From Simmondsia chinensis (Eukaryota; Streptophyta; Magnoliopsida; Caryophyllales; Simmondsiaceae), in NCBI GenBank assembly GCA_018398585.1, contig JAGTTD010000010.1:22143739-22207738 (forward strand): a stretch of 64,000 nt of DNA, given 5' to 3'. The notes beneath the pieces are model-generated. The model was not told the origin of the DNA. It saw only the letters and a program-made list of their open reading frames with translations, and searched no databases. How positions within the stretch are numbered: the first letter of the stretch is position 1; each line of letters opens with the position of its first letter. Positions 21,897 through 32,580 of this stretch are shown here, piece by piece. The translations under genes were made by a program, and so were the position numbers.

Positions 21897-22142
21897 AACC
21901 AAAGAGGGTACCAACACGCTATCACCGGATCCCATTAGAACTCCAAAGTTAAGTGTGCTTGGACGAGAGCAGTACCAGGATGGGTGACCTCCTGGGAAGT
22001 CCTCACCCTCAGGTTGAAGGCACTCGGAAACAACCACTCTTCAGGGATAATATGCTGAAGGGGAAGGCTGCGTACATCCGCTCCCCACAGACCGTGCTTA
22101 GGCCAGTGCCCTTGGGCAATTAGGTATGTTGATATATAATCC
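21897..22142 (+). mobile_element. SINE with a 5S rRNA head and Au/TS-like body
   Basis: The first ~100 bp (about 21906-22004) align with plant 5S rRNA from about base 13, with CACCGGATCCCATTAGAACTC, GTTAAGTGTGCTTGGACG (A box/IE) and GTACCAGGATGGGTGACCTC (C box). Then follows a body with CTCGGAAACAACC, GGGGAAGGCTGCGTACATCC, CTCCCCACAGACCG and GGTATGTTGATAT, which resembles the 3' region of Au/TS-type plant SINEs. GCCATTTAA (21890-21898) and GCCATTTCA (22143-22151) flank it as a probable target duplication. The polymerase III promoter would be internal. It is not a functional 5S gene because the 5S 3' end is missing. Confidence 0.75.
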
Positions 22143-22149
22143 GCCATTT

Positions 22150-23120
22150 CAAATATCAAGTGGGAGCGAGATACAAGATTTGTTTCCTCACAGCCTCTAT
22201 TGCTGGTCTAATAATATGGTGGATGGGCGCTATTAGAGGTGTAAATGAGCCGAGTTCAAGCATGTGAGCTCACGAGCCTAAACAAGCCTGAATATAAAAA
22301 TAGCAAAATTAAATAGCAGAGCGCCTTATGGTTTTCTACATGCCTGCAATGACGCTTCGAATTCCAAAACATTACAGTAATTACAATCAATTTATTATTT
22401 ATAATCTTCATTGTATGCTGTGCTTTTTTATTTTCATTTTGACACCTAAATATTATACATATTGTGAATTTGACACCAATGTTACTACATATGAGGTTTG
22501 CAATTTAAAATTCGAGCTTAATCATGTTATCAGGCTAAAATGATACAAGATGGATTACTTTAATTGTTGGACGAGCTTGAGTTCAAGCTATGGTGATCCG
22601 AGCTTGATCTGGAGGCACGTTGAGCCCAAACCTACGACGAGCCAAGCTCGAGCCCGATCTTTCCAGGCTCAAAAGTGATCTTTGAACTGAGCTCGAGCTT
22701 CGCTCAGCTTATTTACACCCCTAAGCACTACTCCCTTAGTAGGGTGTTATTTTGTAGAATACAGGATTGGACTTCTTTGGGAGAGATGGAAGTGCAGGAA
22801 AACATATATGACGCATATCAGTGGTGTATCTTGTTTTCTTGTAACGTCTAGGTTATGGCATACACTTGAATAGGGTAGTATGTTAGTTTCCTATGGAGCA
22901 TTCTGATACTATCTTGGAGGCCACAAAAGAAATGGTGAATTAAATATGTATAGGAAGGATATTAATAAAGTGTAGGTATCACTTGACTAATAACTTGTTA
23001 TGCCCCTTTCCCATGGAGTAACGCGTAGATTGGTTAGCTCATTGTTGCACACATACAGAGAATGGTTAGCTGGATTCCATACTTTTTTCATTTGCTAAAA
23101 TTATTAAAAGATTCACAAGA
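22150..23120 (+). repeat. Repeat unit, left copy (split by MITE)
   Basis: AAATATCAAGTGGGAGC (from 22151), then GCCTCTATTGCTGGTCTA and TTTGTAGAATACAGG after the MITE, are matched in order at 23128-23250. The two copies are diverged and the family is unknown; they may be LTR remnants. Confidence 0.45.
22235..22724. mobile_element. hAT-like MITE
   Basis: Ends AGAGGTGTAAATGAGC and GCTTATTTACACCCCT are inverted copies with few mismatches and fit the hAT-type TAGGGGTGTAAA terminus. Flanks GCGCTATT (22227-22234) and GCACTACT (22725-22732) agree at 6 of 8 positions, fitting an 8-bp duplication. Subterminal sequence is rich in GAGCTCGAGC words in both orientations and the centre is AT-rich with no transposase. 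The insertion splits the repeat copy at 22150-23120. Confidence 0.65.
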
Positions 23121-23125
23121 CTCAA

Positions 23126-23455
23126 AATATCAAGTGGGAGCAAGCTTCTAAGTGAATGCTCATGGCCTCTGTTGCCAGTCTAGCAGTATATAGAAGGCGG
23201 GCGCAAAGCTCCCTAAGAAGTACGTTCATTTGTAGAATACAAGGTTAGATATCTTAGAAAAGACTAAAGTGCACGAAAAGCAGGTGCGGCCACGCCGACA
23301 TGGAGTACTTCGTGAACTTGTATGGATTTCGAGGTAGCGGTGTACACTTGACTAGGGTCTACATGAGCCTCCCCGACGAGCTTTGTTGTATGACCTTAGA
23401 GGCTGAGGGGAAACTGGTGTGTTGACTATGTTTAGTAGAGTGTTTATAAGAAAAC
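23126..23455 (+). repeat. Repeat unit, right copy (cut by element B)
   Basis: It matches the left copy at AAATATCAAGTGGGAGC, GGCCTCTGTTGCCAGTCTA and TTTGTAGAATACAAGG. It is broken at 23459 by element B and probably continues after 42491. Confidence 0.45.
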
Positions 23456-23459
23456 ATAT

Positions 23460-23884
23460 TGTTAAGCCTCTAGTTGAACTAGATGTCTAATCTTGTGAAA
23501 GAGAGAGTTTAGATGATAAAAGAAGTGAAGGAGATGAGAAATTAGAGAGAGAATTAGATGAGAGAGAGAAAAATATCTCAAATAGATTAGGTTGTATTTG
23601 ATTGAATGAATGAATCTTACACTTAAGCCTGCTACTTATAGAAATCTAGTTACAATGAATCAGGACAAGAAACAACCGACTAACAACTAGCTTAGATGCC
23701 ATATTTGACCATCACTTGACTTACTTAACTGACTTAACCAACTAATACAAGAATTGGCACCAAACTACCAATTCAAACCTAACAATAAGCGACTAACACA
23801 ACAGCTAGTAACTAATGAAAACAAGCTTCAATTATCAAAAGCTAAATAGCAAACTCCAAAGACTTCTACAACACGATCATAACA
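23460..23884 (-). repeat. 3' LTR of element B
   Basis: Starts TGTTAAGCCTCTAG on the plus strand and ends GATCATAACA. Homologous to 42073-42490, about 425 bp. Confidence 0.92.
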
Positions 23885-23927
23885 TTCCCTTCCCTTCTTC
23901 TTGAAAACAATCTTGTCCTCAAGAATG
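23885..23927 (-). other. Element B polypurine tract and AGGA hairpin
   Basis: Minus strand: CATTCTTG and CAAGATTG pair around AGGA with one mismatch (23908-23927), followed by AAGAAGAAGGGAAGGGAAT up to the LTR. Confidence 0.7.
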
Positions 23928-25640
23928 GAAACTAGGAAATTGAGTCTTCAAGAATTGAAGCTCCTCCCAAGTCGAAAATTTGTCATCCAGATTGGCCCAC
24001 TGCACTAGAACCTCTTGTCTGGCTCTGTCACCATCTTTCAACTTGCGAGAATCGAGCACAGCAATAGGTTCTAGCAAAATAGCTCCATTTGAGGCTATGT
24101 CAGGAGGTTGAATTGAGCTTTCACAACCTCTCTTCACCTATTTCTTAAGGAAGGACACATAGAAAACAGGATGAATGTAAGAGTGAGGTGGTAAGTCAAG
24201 CTTGTAAGCTACTTTGCCAATCGTTTCAAAGATCTTGTATGGGCATAAGAGCCTAGCACACAACTTCACATTGCTCCTCACAGCCATGGTTAATTGTCTG
24301 TAAGGCTGTAACTTTAGATAGACCATGTCTCTAACTTAAAAAATTCTATCCACACACTTCCTATTTAGATAAAACTTAATTCCAGCTTGTGCTTGATGGA
24401 GATTGTCCTTCAAAACTTGCATCAATTGCCTCCTTTGCTGAAGCAAATCAGCAACTTTAGGTACAGTTCACACAATGCCTTGCAACATCAGTGGTGTTCG
24501 GGGATCATAGCCACAGAGAGCATTGAATGGAGTAGTTCCAATGGAAGCATGAGCATGAGTATTGTACCAATACTCCACCAAAGATAGCCACTTACTCCAC
24601 ACCTTGGGATGATTGAACACCATACTCCTAAGGTATTGCTCAATGTATTGGTTGACTTTTTTAGTTTGTCCATCGGTTTGGGGATGGTATGATGAACTAA
24701 GAGCCAAGGTTGTTCCCATCAAGTTGAACAATTCTTTCAAGAAATGGCTAGTAAAGATTCGGTCATGATCTGATACAATAGATTGAGGCAACCCATGTAA
24801 CTTATAGATGTTGTCCAAGAAGCTCTTTGCTAATTTCTCAGCTGTTACTAGTCTAGCCAAGCCAATGAAATGACTAAATTTGGTGAATCGATCCACCACA
24901 ACCCATATAACCTCCTTCCCTTCTGACTTGGGCAAACCCTCAATAAAGTCCATGCTAATGTTTTGCCAAGCTCCTTCAGGGACCGGTAAAGGCTTGGTTT
25001 GCTGACAAACCTCACAAGTTTAAACAAAATCAGCAACTGCCTTCTTCATGCCTGTCCAACAGAAATAAGGTTTAAGCCTTTGGTAGGTGCCTTCAACTCC
25101 AGAGTGTCCTTCCCATGCTAACTCATGTGAGGCACTAATGATTTGTTGTCTTAAATTAGAGGAAGAGCCAATATACAACTTGCCTTTCAATCTAATAATT
25201 CCTCTCACAACAAACACCTCTGCATCAGTGGCTTCACTACCAGTCTTGCTCACATTGAGAGTAGTAATGCATTCTTGTACTAAAGGATCATCTTCTTAGG
25301 AATTATATACCTCATCAACACAAGCCGAAGTACAATTGATGCTGCTCAACAAAATGCTAGCTCACAATCTTCCAATCTTCAAGATAATGCATCAGCTGCC
25401 GCATTATCTTTCACTTTCTTGTATTCAATGTCATAATCATGCCCCAACATCTCCATTAATCATTTCTTCTGGATTCTTGTAACAATTTTCTGCTCCAAAA
25501 GATGTTTCAGACTTCAATGATATGTCTTAATTATGAAACGATGCCCATCCAAGCAATGTCCACTTATCAACAGCAAGTAGAATTGTGGTGTATTTCTTTT
25601 CATAAGTGGATAAAACTTGGTGCTTAGGACACAAAGCTTG
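23919..25640 (-). pseudogene. Element B RNase H end, integrase and chromodomain
   Basis: Open pieces at 25253-25020, 24953-24468, 24326-24138 and 24137-23919 add up to an integrase. The zinc domain has SHELAWEGHSGVEGTYQRL. The core has SMDFIEGLP (first Asp), SDHDRIFTS (second Asp) and HPQTDGQTKKVNQ, where the catalytic Glu of QTER has become Lys. [11 protein letters not shown] comes next, and the chromodomain block QEVLVQWANLDDKFSTWEE ends QFPSFHS and stop. A deletion removes part of the region between zinc domain and core near 24990. Upstream the RNase H end (25640-25260) is heavily broken. Confidence 0.85.
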
Positions 25641-26114
25641 GCTGAGGTAAGCTATTGGCTTCCCTTCTTGAGACAGAATGGCCCTAATTCCACTTCCACA
25701 ACATCTGTTTCCAGGATGAATCTCAAAGTGATGTCAGGCATTGCTAGAACCGGTGCCCTGCACATTGCAGACTTCAAGGCTTCGAATGCTTCTTGAGCTT
25801 TGTCTGACCACTTAAAGGAATCCTTCTTCAACAATTAAGTTAGAGGTTTGGCCATAGCTCCATAGTTAGCAACAAACTTTCGATAATAACCTGTCAAGCC
25901 CAAAAATCTTCTCAACTGCTTCAAAGTCACAGGTACAGGCCAATCCACCATAGCTTGCACTTTGGAAGGATCAGTTGAGACTCCTTCATAAGATATAACA
26001 TGGCCCAAGTACTCTATGAGTTTGAGCAAAGGAACACTTAGCCAATTTGGCATATAACTTGTGCTTGCACATGACCAAGAACACTTCCCTTAAATGATTC
26101 GGATGTTATTCAAG
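25641..26114 (-). pseudogene. Element B reverse transcriptase end and RNase H start
   Basis: Pieces 26053-25835 and 25834-25652 encode the connection after the reverse transcriptase ([37 protein letters not shown]) and the start of RNase H (LKKDSFKWSDKAQEAF, FILETDV). A stop follows KPLT and the RNase H frame is shifted after ETDV. Element C sits immediately upstream, so this is the second half of the gene that resumes at 28478. Confidence 0.85.
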
Positions 26115-26119
26115 TGAGG

Positions 26120-26696
26120 TGTCACAATCCTTGGTTTAGTGACTCGACTTTGGATAGGTTTTGAAGGACAATTTCAGACTTTGGGATGAGAAGAGAAGGA
26201 TTTCAGAATTTAGATGAGAAAAAGAAGTGAGAATAGAGTTTTAAGATGAGAGGAGAAGATGAAATATTAAGACGAGAAATCAGAGAGAGAAAAGTAGAAA
26301 TTTCATTCATATCATTTTAGTTGGATGATTTCATTACATAACTACTACCCCTATTTATAGATTGTCAATACATGAAAAATGTAACAGGGAATGCTCTAGA
26401 ATCACCCATCTTTCCAACCACCACATTGATTGCACGGCTAGAGCAAGGCTTGGCTAAATGCATTTGCACATGTGCTCCCCTAGGGACATGTCCCTTGGTC
26501 ATCCATGCACCAAGGCACCTCTACCCAAGTGATTACTATTACTTAGCTACTATTACATGCATGGACTATTTAAGAAGCTTCTAGAGCATTCTAAAGTATT
26601 TTAGAAAAAATTGTAAATTAAAATAAAATATAAAAGTAATACTAAAATATGCGCCGGTTCAAGATCAGGACAAGGTCACAGTCTAGGATCGTGACA
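26120..26696 (-). repeat. 3' LTR of element C
   Basis: TGTCACAATCCTTGG to GATCGTGACA on the plus strand. It is homologous to 27841-28472 with several indels. CTATAAATAGGGG, a TATA box, lies on the minus strand at about 26349-26361. Confidence 0.9.
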
Positions 26697-26734
26697 AACC
26701 CTTCCCCTTGAGAGCATCCTTGTCCTCAAGATTG
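26697..26734 (-). other. Element C polypurine tract and AGGA hairpin
   Basis: Minus strand: CAATCTTG, AGGA and CAAGGATG (26715-26734) form an 8-bp stem with one mismatch and one G-T pair. AAGGGGAAGGGTT (26697-26709) follows up to the LTR. Confidence 0.65.
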
Positions 26735-27074
26735 TCATGTGGGTTGATCTCCTTGTGCCAATTCCGGTTTTTGGGAACCGCTCGCATACCCTTGCTTTAA
26801 CCTTGATCTTCTTGACTTCTTGCCTTGTGATCTTAGGCTTGAGATGGTAAGCTTGACACACTCTTGCACGGAAATGGGATGCGGAAGCCTTCCCTTGGGT
26901 GGTCTTCCCTTTTTGAGGCCCCATGGCACCACGCTGCTGTTGCGCTGTTCGCTTCTTCATCCAGGCCCAAGTTAGCGGCTGGCCATGCAGATCATCTTAC
27001 TTCTGCACGGCCTCTCATCTAGCATCCTGAGGTCTGTCAACTGGCTGCGGTTGTTCAGCAGTGTTAAGGCCCAG
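26735..27074 (-). other. Element C 3' internal region
   Basis: A basic 94-codon frame (26960-26676) runs across this region into the LTR. It has Lys/Arg-rich runs and no recognised domain. It could be the decayed C-terminal part of the element protein or chance. Confidence 0.3.
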
Positions 27075-27677
27075 CTATGGTACGTCAATCACTTGAGATG
27101 CTGGTATTGTCTCGTCCATGGTCTCCTCGACGATGTCAACACCGGTGTCCCCTGCGCATGTGTCATCTATTGTCATAGCCTCTTCAACGGTTCCTATATC
27201 TATGTCATCATCAAGGCCATCTTCGAGCTCCACATTGTTTCTTGCCGTGCCTCCCACAGTTATGATTTTAACGCTAGTGTTCTTTTCACATCTCTTCAAA
27301 TTTTCGAACAAGGAGTCCACGGTTGCTATCATGTGCTTAAGGATAGAGTTGAACTCATTGTGTTCCACCTCTTGCTTCTTCTTGAGTGAACACATTGTTG
27401 CACCGGCTTACCCCTTGGCTATGTCTTCTTTGTATGGCATGGAGATTTGAATGTCCATCTTACAACAATAGTTGAAGATATCCTTTCCATGCAAATACTT
27501 GCAAGCATTCTCGGCATCCTTCCTCGAGGTGAAAGTCACTTGAACTTCAACTCTTAAGGAAGTCACTAAGGTGTACTTAATTTCTTTAATACAACCAAAG
27601 GGAGAGAAGACTTGGCGGAGTACTTCTTTGGTGAAAGGATAAAGAGACTCCGAGACCGTAACAAGGAGCGCGGCCAT
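27075..27677 (-). pseudogene. PTB-like RRM protein of LTR element C, one in-frame stop
   Basis: From the Met at 27677 the frame encodes an RNA-recognition motif: MAALLVTVSESLYPFTKEV, then RQVFSPFGCIKEIKY, a variable strand and KYLHGKDIFNYCCKMDIQIS. LLVTV, QVFSPFG and GxxIFxxCCxxxI fit the RRM of polypyrimidine-tract-binding proteins. A TAA at 27408-27410 interrupts the frame, which continues in phase as NEFNSILKHMIATVDSLFENLK, a helical stretch, and then an Asp/Glu-rich tail ending at 27075. An upstream Met at 27815 would add 46 residues of low-quality sequence and lies close to the PBS, so I prefer 27677. Identity with the RRM of element F is about 30% by eye. Confidence 0.72.
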
Positions 27678-27822
27678 GACGAGAGTGCAATGAATTTTAT
27701 TTTTAATTCGGTAATTGAGTTCCTTAGATCTTAAGGGAAATAAAATTTGCAGCGGATTTTTTTTTTTTTGATACGGTAGTGATGAACGAACGTAAAGGAT
27801 AGTTTGACCCTCCAATCCAAAG

Positions 27823-27840
27823 ATGGCTTTGATACCACTT
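27823..27840 (-). other. Element C primer-binding site
   Basis: Minus strand reads AAGTGGTATCAAAGCCATC just inside the 5' LTR, one base off the initiator tRNA-Met site. Confidence 0.8.
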
Positions 27841-28472
27841 TGTCACAATCCTTGGATTAGTGACTCGACTTTAGATAGGTTTTGAAGGATAATTTCAGAA
27901 TTTGGGATGAGATGCGAAGGATTTTAGAATTTAGATGAGAAAAAGAAGTGAGATTAGAGTTTTAAGATGAGAGGAGAAGACGAAATATTAAGATGATAAA
28001 TTAGAGAGAGAAAATATGGGAGATGAGAAAAGTAGAATATTTCATTCATATCATTTAGTTGGATGATTTCACTACATTACTACTACCCCTATTTGTAGAT
28101 TGCCAATACATGGAAAATGTGCAAGGGAAGGCTCTTGAATCACCCATCTTTCCAACTGCCCCATTGAATGCACGGCTAGAGCAAGGCTTGACTAAATACA
28201 TTTGCAAATGTGCTCCCCTAGGGTCACGTCCCTTGGCCACCCATGCACCAAGGAACCTCTTCCCAAGTGATTGTCCTTACATAATATTCTAGAATAATCC
28301 TTAAGTGATTACTACTACTTAGCTACTATTACATGCAAGGACTATTCAAGAAGCATCTATAGCACTCTAGAGTATTCAGAGAAAAATTGTATAGTAAAAT
28401 AAAATATAAAAGTAATACTAAAATATGCGCCAGTTCAGGATCAGGACAGGGTCACGGTCTAGGATTGTGACA
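27841..28472 (-). repeat. 5' LTR of element C
   Basis: TGTCACAATCCTTGG to GGATTGTGACA, 632 bp, longer than its partner through insertions near 28010 and 28280. TGAGG follows. Confidence 0.9.
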
Positions 28473-28477
28473 TGAGG

Positions 28478-29122
28478 TGTTGTAAATCAGAATTTCGTCG
28501 AAGAATGCCAATACAAACTTCCTCAAGAACTGCTTGAAAACATCATTCATAAGAGCCTAGAAGATAGATGGAGCATTGGTCAGTCCAAATGGCATGACCA
28601 CAAATTCAAAGTGTCCATAATGTGTTCTGAACGTAGTTTTATACACATCTTACTCCAACACTCTAATCTGTTGGTAGCCTTGCCTCAAATCCAGCTTGTA
28701 GAAGGCTTGTGCTCTATGTAATTTATCAAGCAAGTCATCTATGACAGGAATTGGAAACTTATCCTTCATTGTCATTGAATTTAGCTGTTTATAGTCTATG
28801 CACATTTTTGCTGTTCCATCTTTCTTCTTAACAAGAATTACAGGGGAAGCAAAAGGGCTGTGACTCTGCCTTATGAAACTTGTCTTGAGTAACTCATACA
28901 CTTGCTTCTAAATTTTTGTCTTTTGAGCATGAGGATACTTATATGGTCTTAACTTCATAGGTTCCGCATCAGACATGAGAGGAATAGCATGGTCCAAGCT
29001 CCTCTTAGGAGGTGAGGCCATGAGTAATTCAAACAAATCTTCAAGCTCCTCTATCACTGCTTGAATTTCAGGCTGAATAATCTTCACCACTTCAGTTGGA
29101 GATATAGCAAACAATTGTCCTA
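28478..29122 (-). pseudogene. Element B reverse transcriptase, first half
   Basis: From the D insertion leftwards: [18 protein letters not shown], then [14 protein letters not shown], a stop, [28 protein letters not shown], another stop and [11 protein letters not shown]. The catalytic motif reads FFDEILIYN in place of FFDDILVYS, so the third catalytic aspartate is lost. The frame runs into element C at 28477 and resumes at 26114. Confidence 0.88.
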
Positions 29123-29127
29123 CCCCC

Positions 29128-29538
29128 TGTTGCGAATTAATAAATTTTACTGGTAATACAATTTAATTTCTTAGTATTACTTTTAATTAGAGTCTTTTAT
29201 GATGTAATAACAACTTAAGAGTGCCAAAAAAATGCAGATTTTCCCACGGTTAACATGTGCAGCACTTGACCTGCACATGGCAGGAAAAACGGTTACAGAT
29301 GGGGGTTTTGGTGGGAGTTTTAGCTGGTTGTTGATCTAATTTGCTTTGCTTTCCATTGTGCATAAATTTGGAGCTTAAGAGTGCAATTGAATTATCTAAT
29401 TAAATGAAATCTTATTCCTAAGGGAAATACTCTAATTCTCATCCCCTTTCTCTAATTTCTCATCCCCTTCCCTTCTTTTCTCATCTCAAACTCTCTTCTA
29501 CAAGGTTAGACTTCCATATTAAATTTTGAAAGCTAACA
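29128..29538 (+). repeat. 5' LTR of element D
   Basis: TGTTGCGAATTAATAAA to GAAAGCTAACA. Near-identical to 39500-39910. Confidence 0.93.
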
Positions 29539-29540
29539 AT

Positions 29541-29556
29541 TGGTATCAGAGCTGGT
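29541..29556 (+). other. Element D primer-binding site
   Basis: TGGTATCAGAGCTGGT, two bases after the LTR, matches initiator tRNA-Met. Confidence 0.88.
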
Positions 29557-29601
29557 TTAACAATCACTTAATTGATTAAGCTAGCAAAATCAGGAAAAAT
29601 C

Positions 29602-31070
29602 ATGGCCGATGGTGTAGGTCTGGCGCTGGTGGAGCAAATGCAACCGGTCAAAATTTGGATTTCATAGCTGCAGTTACTGGCAACGCGATGATTGGACCTC
29701 AAAATGCTACTAAAGAAGACCTTCACGAGTTACAGTAAGGGTTTAATCACAAGATGGATCAAATTCTGGCATTGTTGTTGGACAAAGATGCAAAGAATGC
29801 GAAAGTGCAGGACCGATTGCAACAAATTGAAGAAAAAATTGAGCACTTGCAAGATCGAGTTAACAAGCAAGGTGAATCGAGTGTCGAAGCCATCCTTAAG
29901 CCTTTGAGTTAGATACATCGATCAGCTGAAGCAGATCAGCAGCAAGCTGGTGTAGACAGGTCCGATGACTTGGTGCGAACTCGAGGTAAATCTCCTATGA
30001 TGCAACCTGCTGTTGGATCATCAGTTAACATTAGATCAACCGAAAACCAACCCATTTGACCTAAAATTAATATAGAAAATCCAGATCGTGCTTCTGGACC
30101 TGTAAATTATAGATCGTACGCTGAAAATTCAGATCATAACAATAGGCCACACAATTCTGTTATGCATCAAAATATTGCTGCGATGATTTCGAACATTGGG
30201 ATAGACCACCTGATCGTCAATTCCAGCATAGAACCGTGACTAATGATAACACAAATGGGGGTAGAAGTGGCTCTTACAGGCAGCCAAGGGTAGAAATCGA
30301 TCCATTTGATGGAAAGCAACCGGAATCGTGGCTTAGGAGGTGTGATCGATACTTCTTGTATTACAACATTCCTAAGGAGGAAAAACTTCAGCTAGCCGCA
30401 GTCCATCTTCACGGTGATTATGAGGTTTGGTACTATAGTTTGTTGAAAAGCAAACCACATCTTTCTTGGGGCCAATTCGTAGAAGAGTTGTGTGAACGGT
30501 ATGGAGAAGGAGAATCAACGGATGTTATGGATAACTTCAACAAGTTGGTCCAAACATCAAGTGTGAGAGAATACATGCTTAGATTTGAGACTTTGAGAGC
30601 CAATTTAATGTCAGTTCTGGCCATTGCTCCCGAAGATGCTGCATCCTATTATGTCTCTTGTTTTGTGAGTGGACTTAAGCCTAGGATCAAGAATATGGTG
30701 AAAGCCATTGGTCCTAAGACTTTGTCAAGTGCTTATAATAAGGAAAAGTTGATAGAACCAACTCAAGTCCCTTCAAACGATAAGGGAAAGCAGCATGGCA
30801 GCAAACCAAAGTTCCTGTAGCAAAACAAAACAACCGGCTGCAAGCAGAACAGCGACAGAAGTTCATTAAGGCTTTGTTTTCGTTGCAACCAGCCTTACCA
30901 GCCTGAACATAGGTGCAAATCACAAGCACTTATGTATGCAAAAGGAGTCTGAGTCCCTGCTGAAAATGACAGTACCGATTCAGATGCAGAGGCAGATGAA
31001 ATCGAGTGCATTTCTCAAGGAAACTCAAGCGAGGATGAGGTCGATATTTCCATGAAAGCTCTAACCAGAA
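29602..31070 (+). pseudogene. Element D gag
   Basis: A broken N-terminal coiled-coil stretch (QDRLQQIEEKIEHLQDRV, about 29815-29870) leads to an open capsid frame at 30236-30820. That frame has DPFDGKQPESWLRRCDRYF, YEVWYYSLLKSKPHLSWG, LCERYGEGESTDVMDNFNK and SCFVSGLKPRIKN. The zinc knuckle CFRCNQPYQPEHRC follows at about 30878-30919 in another frame, with stops before and after it. The same blocks occur in elements A, B and H, so this is one family. Confidence 0.88.
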
Positions 31071-31671
31071 GTTGAGCTCATAACACAATCAAAATCAAGG
31101 GACAGGTTGGAAAACACTCCATTATTATTCTTATTGACAGTGGAAGCACTCACAGTTTCGTTGACCCGAAGTTGATTAAGAAGGTCAAGCACGAAGTGGC
31201 GAAAACACACCCTTTGGCGGTAATGGTGGCCGATGGTAACTCCTTAACAACTCAAAATAAGTGCATAGCATTCCCATGGTCTATGCAAAACCATCAATTC
31301 ACTTTTGACTTTAGAGTTATTCCTTTAGGTGGTTGCGATATGGTGCTCGGGGTCGATTGGATGAGACCTTCAACCCGGTTGTATTTGATTTTGACAAAAT
31401 GATCATGGCATTCAAGGTTCATGGTGTCAAAGTATCCTTGCAAGGCATGTTCGAGGAAGCTCAGCTCAAATTGAATGAAGCTAAGGGAGTGCAAAGCGGA
31501 ATTAAAAAGAAGGCGATCCAATGGATTGGGCCCTTGTTCATGATTGGTCCGGTTATGGTACGGCAGGACCTACTTCCTGATGTACAGTCCTTGATCAATG
31601 ACTTTAGGGACATCTTTGAGGAGCCAAAGAGTCTTCCGCCCCAAAGGAGTGTGGATCATGCTATACCCTAA
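31071..31671 (+). pseudogene. Element D aspartic protease and spacer
   Basis: LIDSGSTHSFVD (about 31132-31167) has an intact catalytic Asp. VADGNSLTTQNKC and IPLGGCDMVLGVDWM follow, then a frameshift at about 31365. The spacer frame (31333-31671) ends in DIFEEPKSLPPQRSVDHAIP, which leads into the reverse transcriptase. Confidence 0.87.
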
Positions 31672-32580
31672 CGTGGAGATGCCGATCCGTTCAAAATTAG
31701 GCCATATCGGTATCCTCATGGCCAAAAGGCCGAAATAGAAAGACAAGTGGAGGAGCTTCTTTATTTGAGATTCATTAGACCGAGCCGAAGTCCTTTTGCC
31801 TCACCCGTAATCGTTGTTAAGAAGAAGGATGGGACGGCCCGAATGTGCATCGATTACCGCCGTTTGAATGCTTTAACCATAAAAGACAAGTTTCCATAAA
31901 AGACGAGCTTCATGGGGCATGTTTCTTTTTCAAGCTGGACTTAAGGCAAGGATATCATCAGATCCGAGTCTTTAAATCAGATATTTACAAAACCGCTTGT
32001 CAAACTCATCATGGCCATTTCGAGTTCGTTGTTATGCCGTTTGGTTTAACAAATGCTCCGGCCACCTTCCAATCGGCTATGAATGACGTCTTCAAGCCTT
32101 ATCTGAGGAAGTCGGTGCTGGTTTTCTTCGATGACATACTGATTTACAGTCCCACATATGAAGCTCACCTCACACACCTCCTGCAAGTGCTCGTCTTGAT
32201 GCGACAACACCGATTTTTGGCAAAATTGTCCAAGTGCTCGTTTGCTCAAAAGAGGCTCGAATATTTGGGCCATATCATCTCATCAGAGGGCGTAGCTACT
32301 GATCCTAACAAGATCCGAGCAATGCAAGAAAGGCCAATCCCGGTCACTTTGAAGCAATTGCGTGGTTTCTTGGGGTTGACGGGATATTACCGAAAATTTA
32401 TTAAAGGTTATGGTTCCATTGCCAAAACTTTAATGGAGCTCTTTAAGAAGGATGCTTTTGTGTGGAATGAGAAGTCTCAAGCTTCTTTTGATGCCCTCAA
32501 AGCCAATATGTGTGCAGCACCGGTCTTAACAATGCCGAACTTCACCGAAAGCTTCGTTTTGGAGACCGATGCAAGTGGTA
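31672..32580 (+). pseudogene. Element D reverse transcriptase and start of RNase H
   Basis: [35 protein letters not shown] and [10 protein letters not shown] are followed by a short deletion at about 31896-31900, where relatives have [14 protein letters not shown]. The frame then continues with [27 protein letters not shown] and an intact [26 protein letters not shown] marks the connection, and RNase H begins at FVLETDASG, where element E cuts in after TGGTA. It resumes at 37658. Confidence 0.9.

Larger units (their letters stand above)
26120..28472 (-). mobile_element. Element C: non-autonomous LTR retrotransposon with a PTB-like RRM
   Basis: LTRs at 26120-26696 and 27841-28472 begin TGTCACAATCC and end in GTGACA. 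The target duplication TGAGG (26115-26119 and 28473-28477) is perfect. Inside are a tRNA-Met-type PBS, an RRM open frame in the gag position, an in-frame acidic continuation and a polypurine tract with hairpin; there is no pol. The internal part is only about 1.15 kb. It entered the reverse transcriptase gene of element B, just after the catalytic FFDE motif. Confidence 0.92.

Noticed and set aside
21906..22004. Functional 5S rRNA gene
   Set aside because: The first ~12 and the last ~20 bases of 5S are missing and replaced by other sequence; it is a SINE head.
27118..27450. 110-codon Ser/Thr-rich plus-strand frame in element C
   Set aside because: It is the antisense of the acidic tail of the RRM protein, which has domain support on the minus strand.
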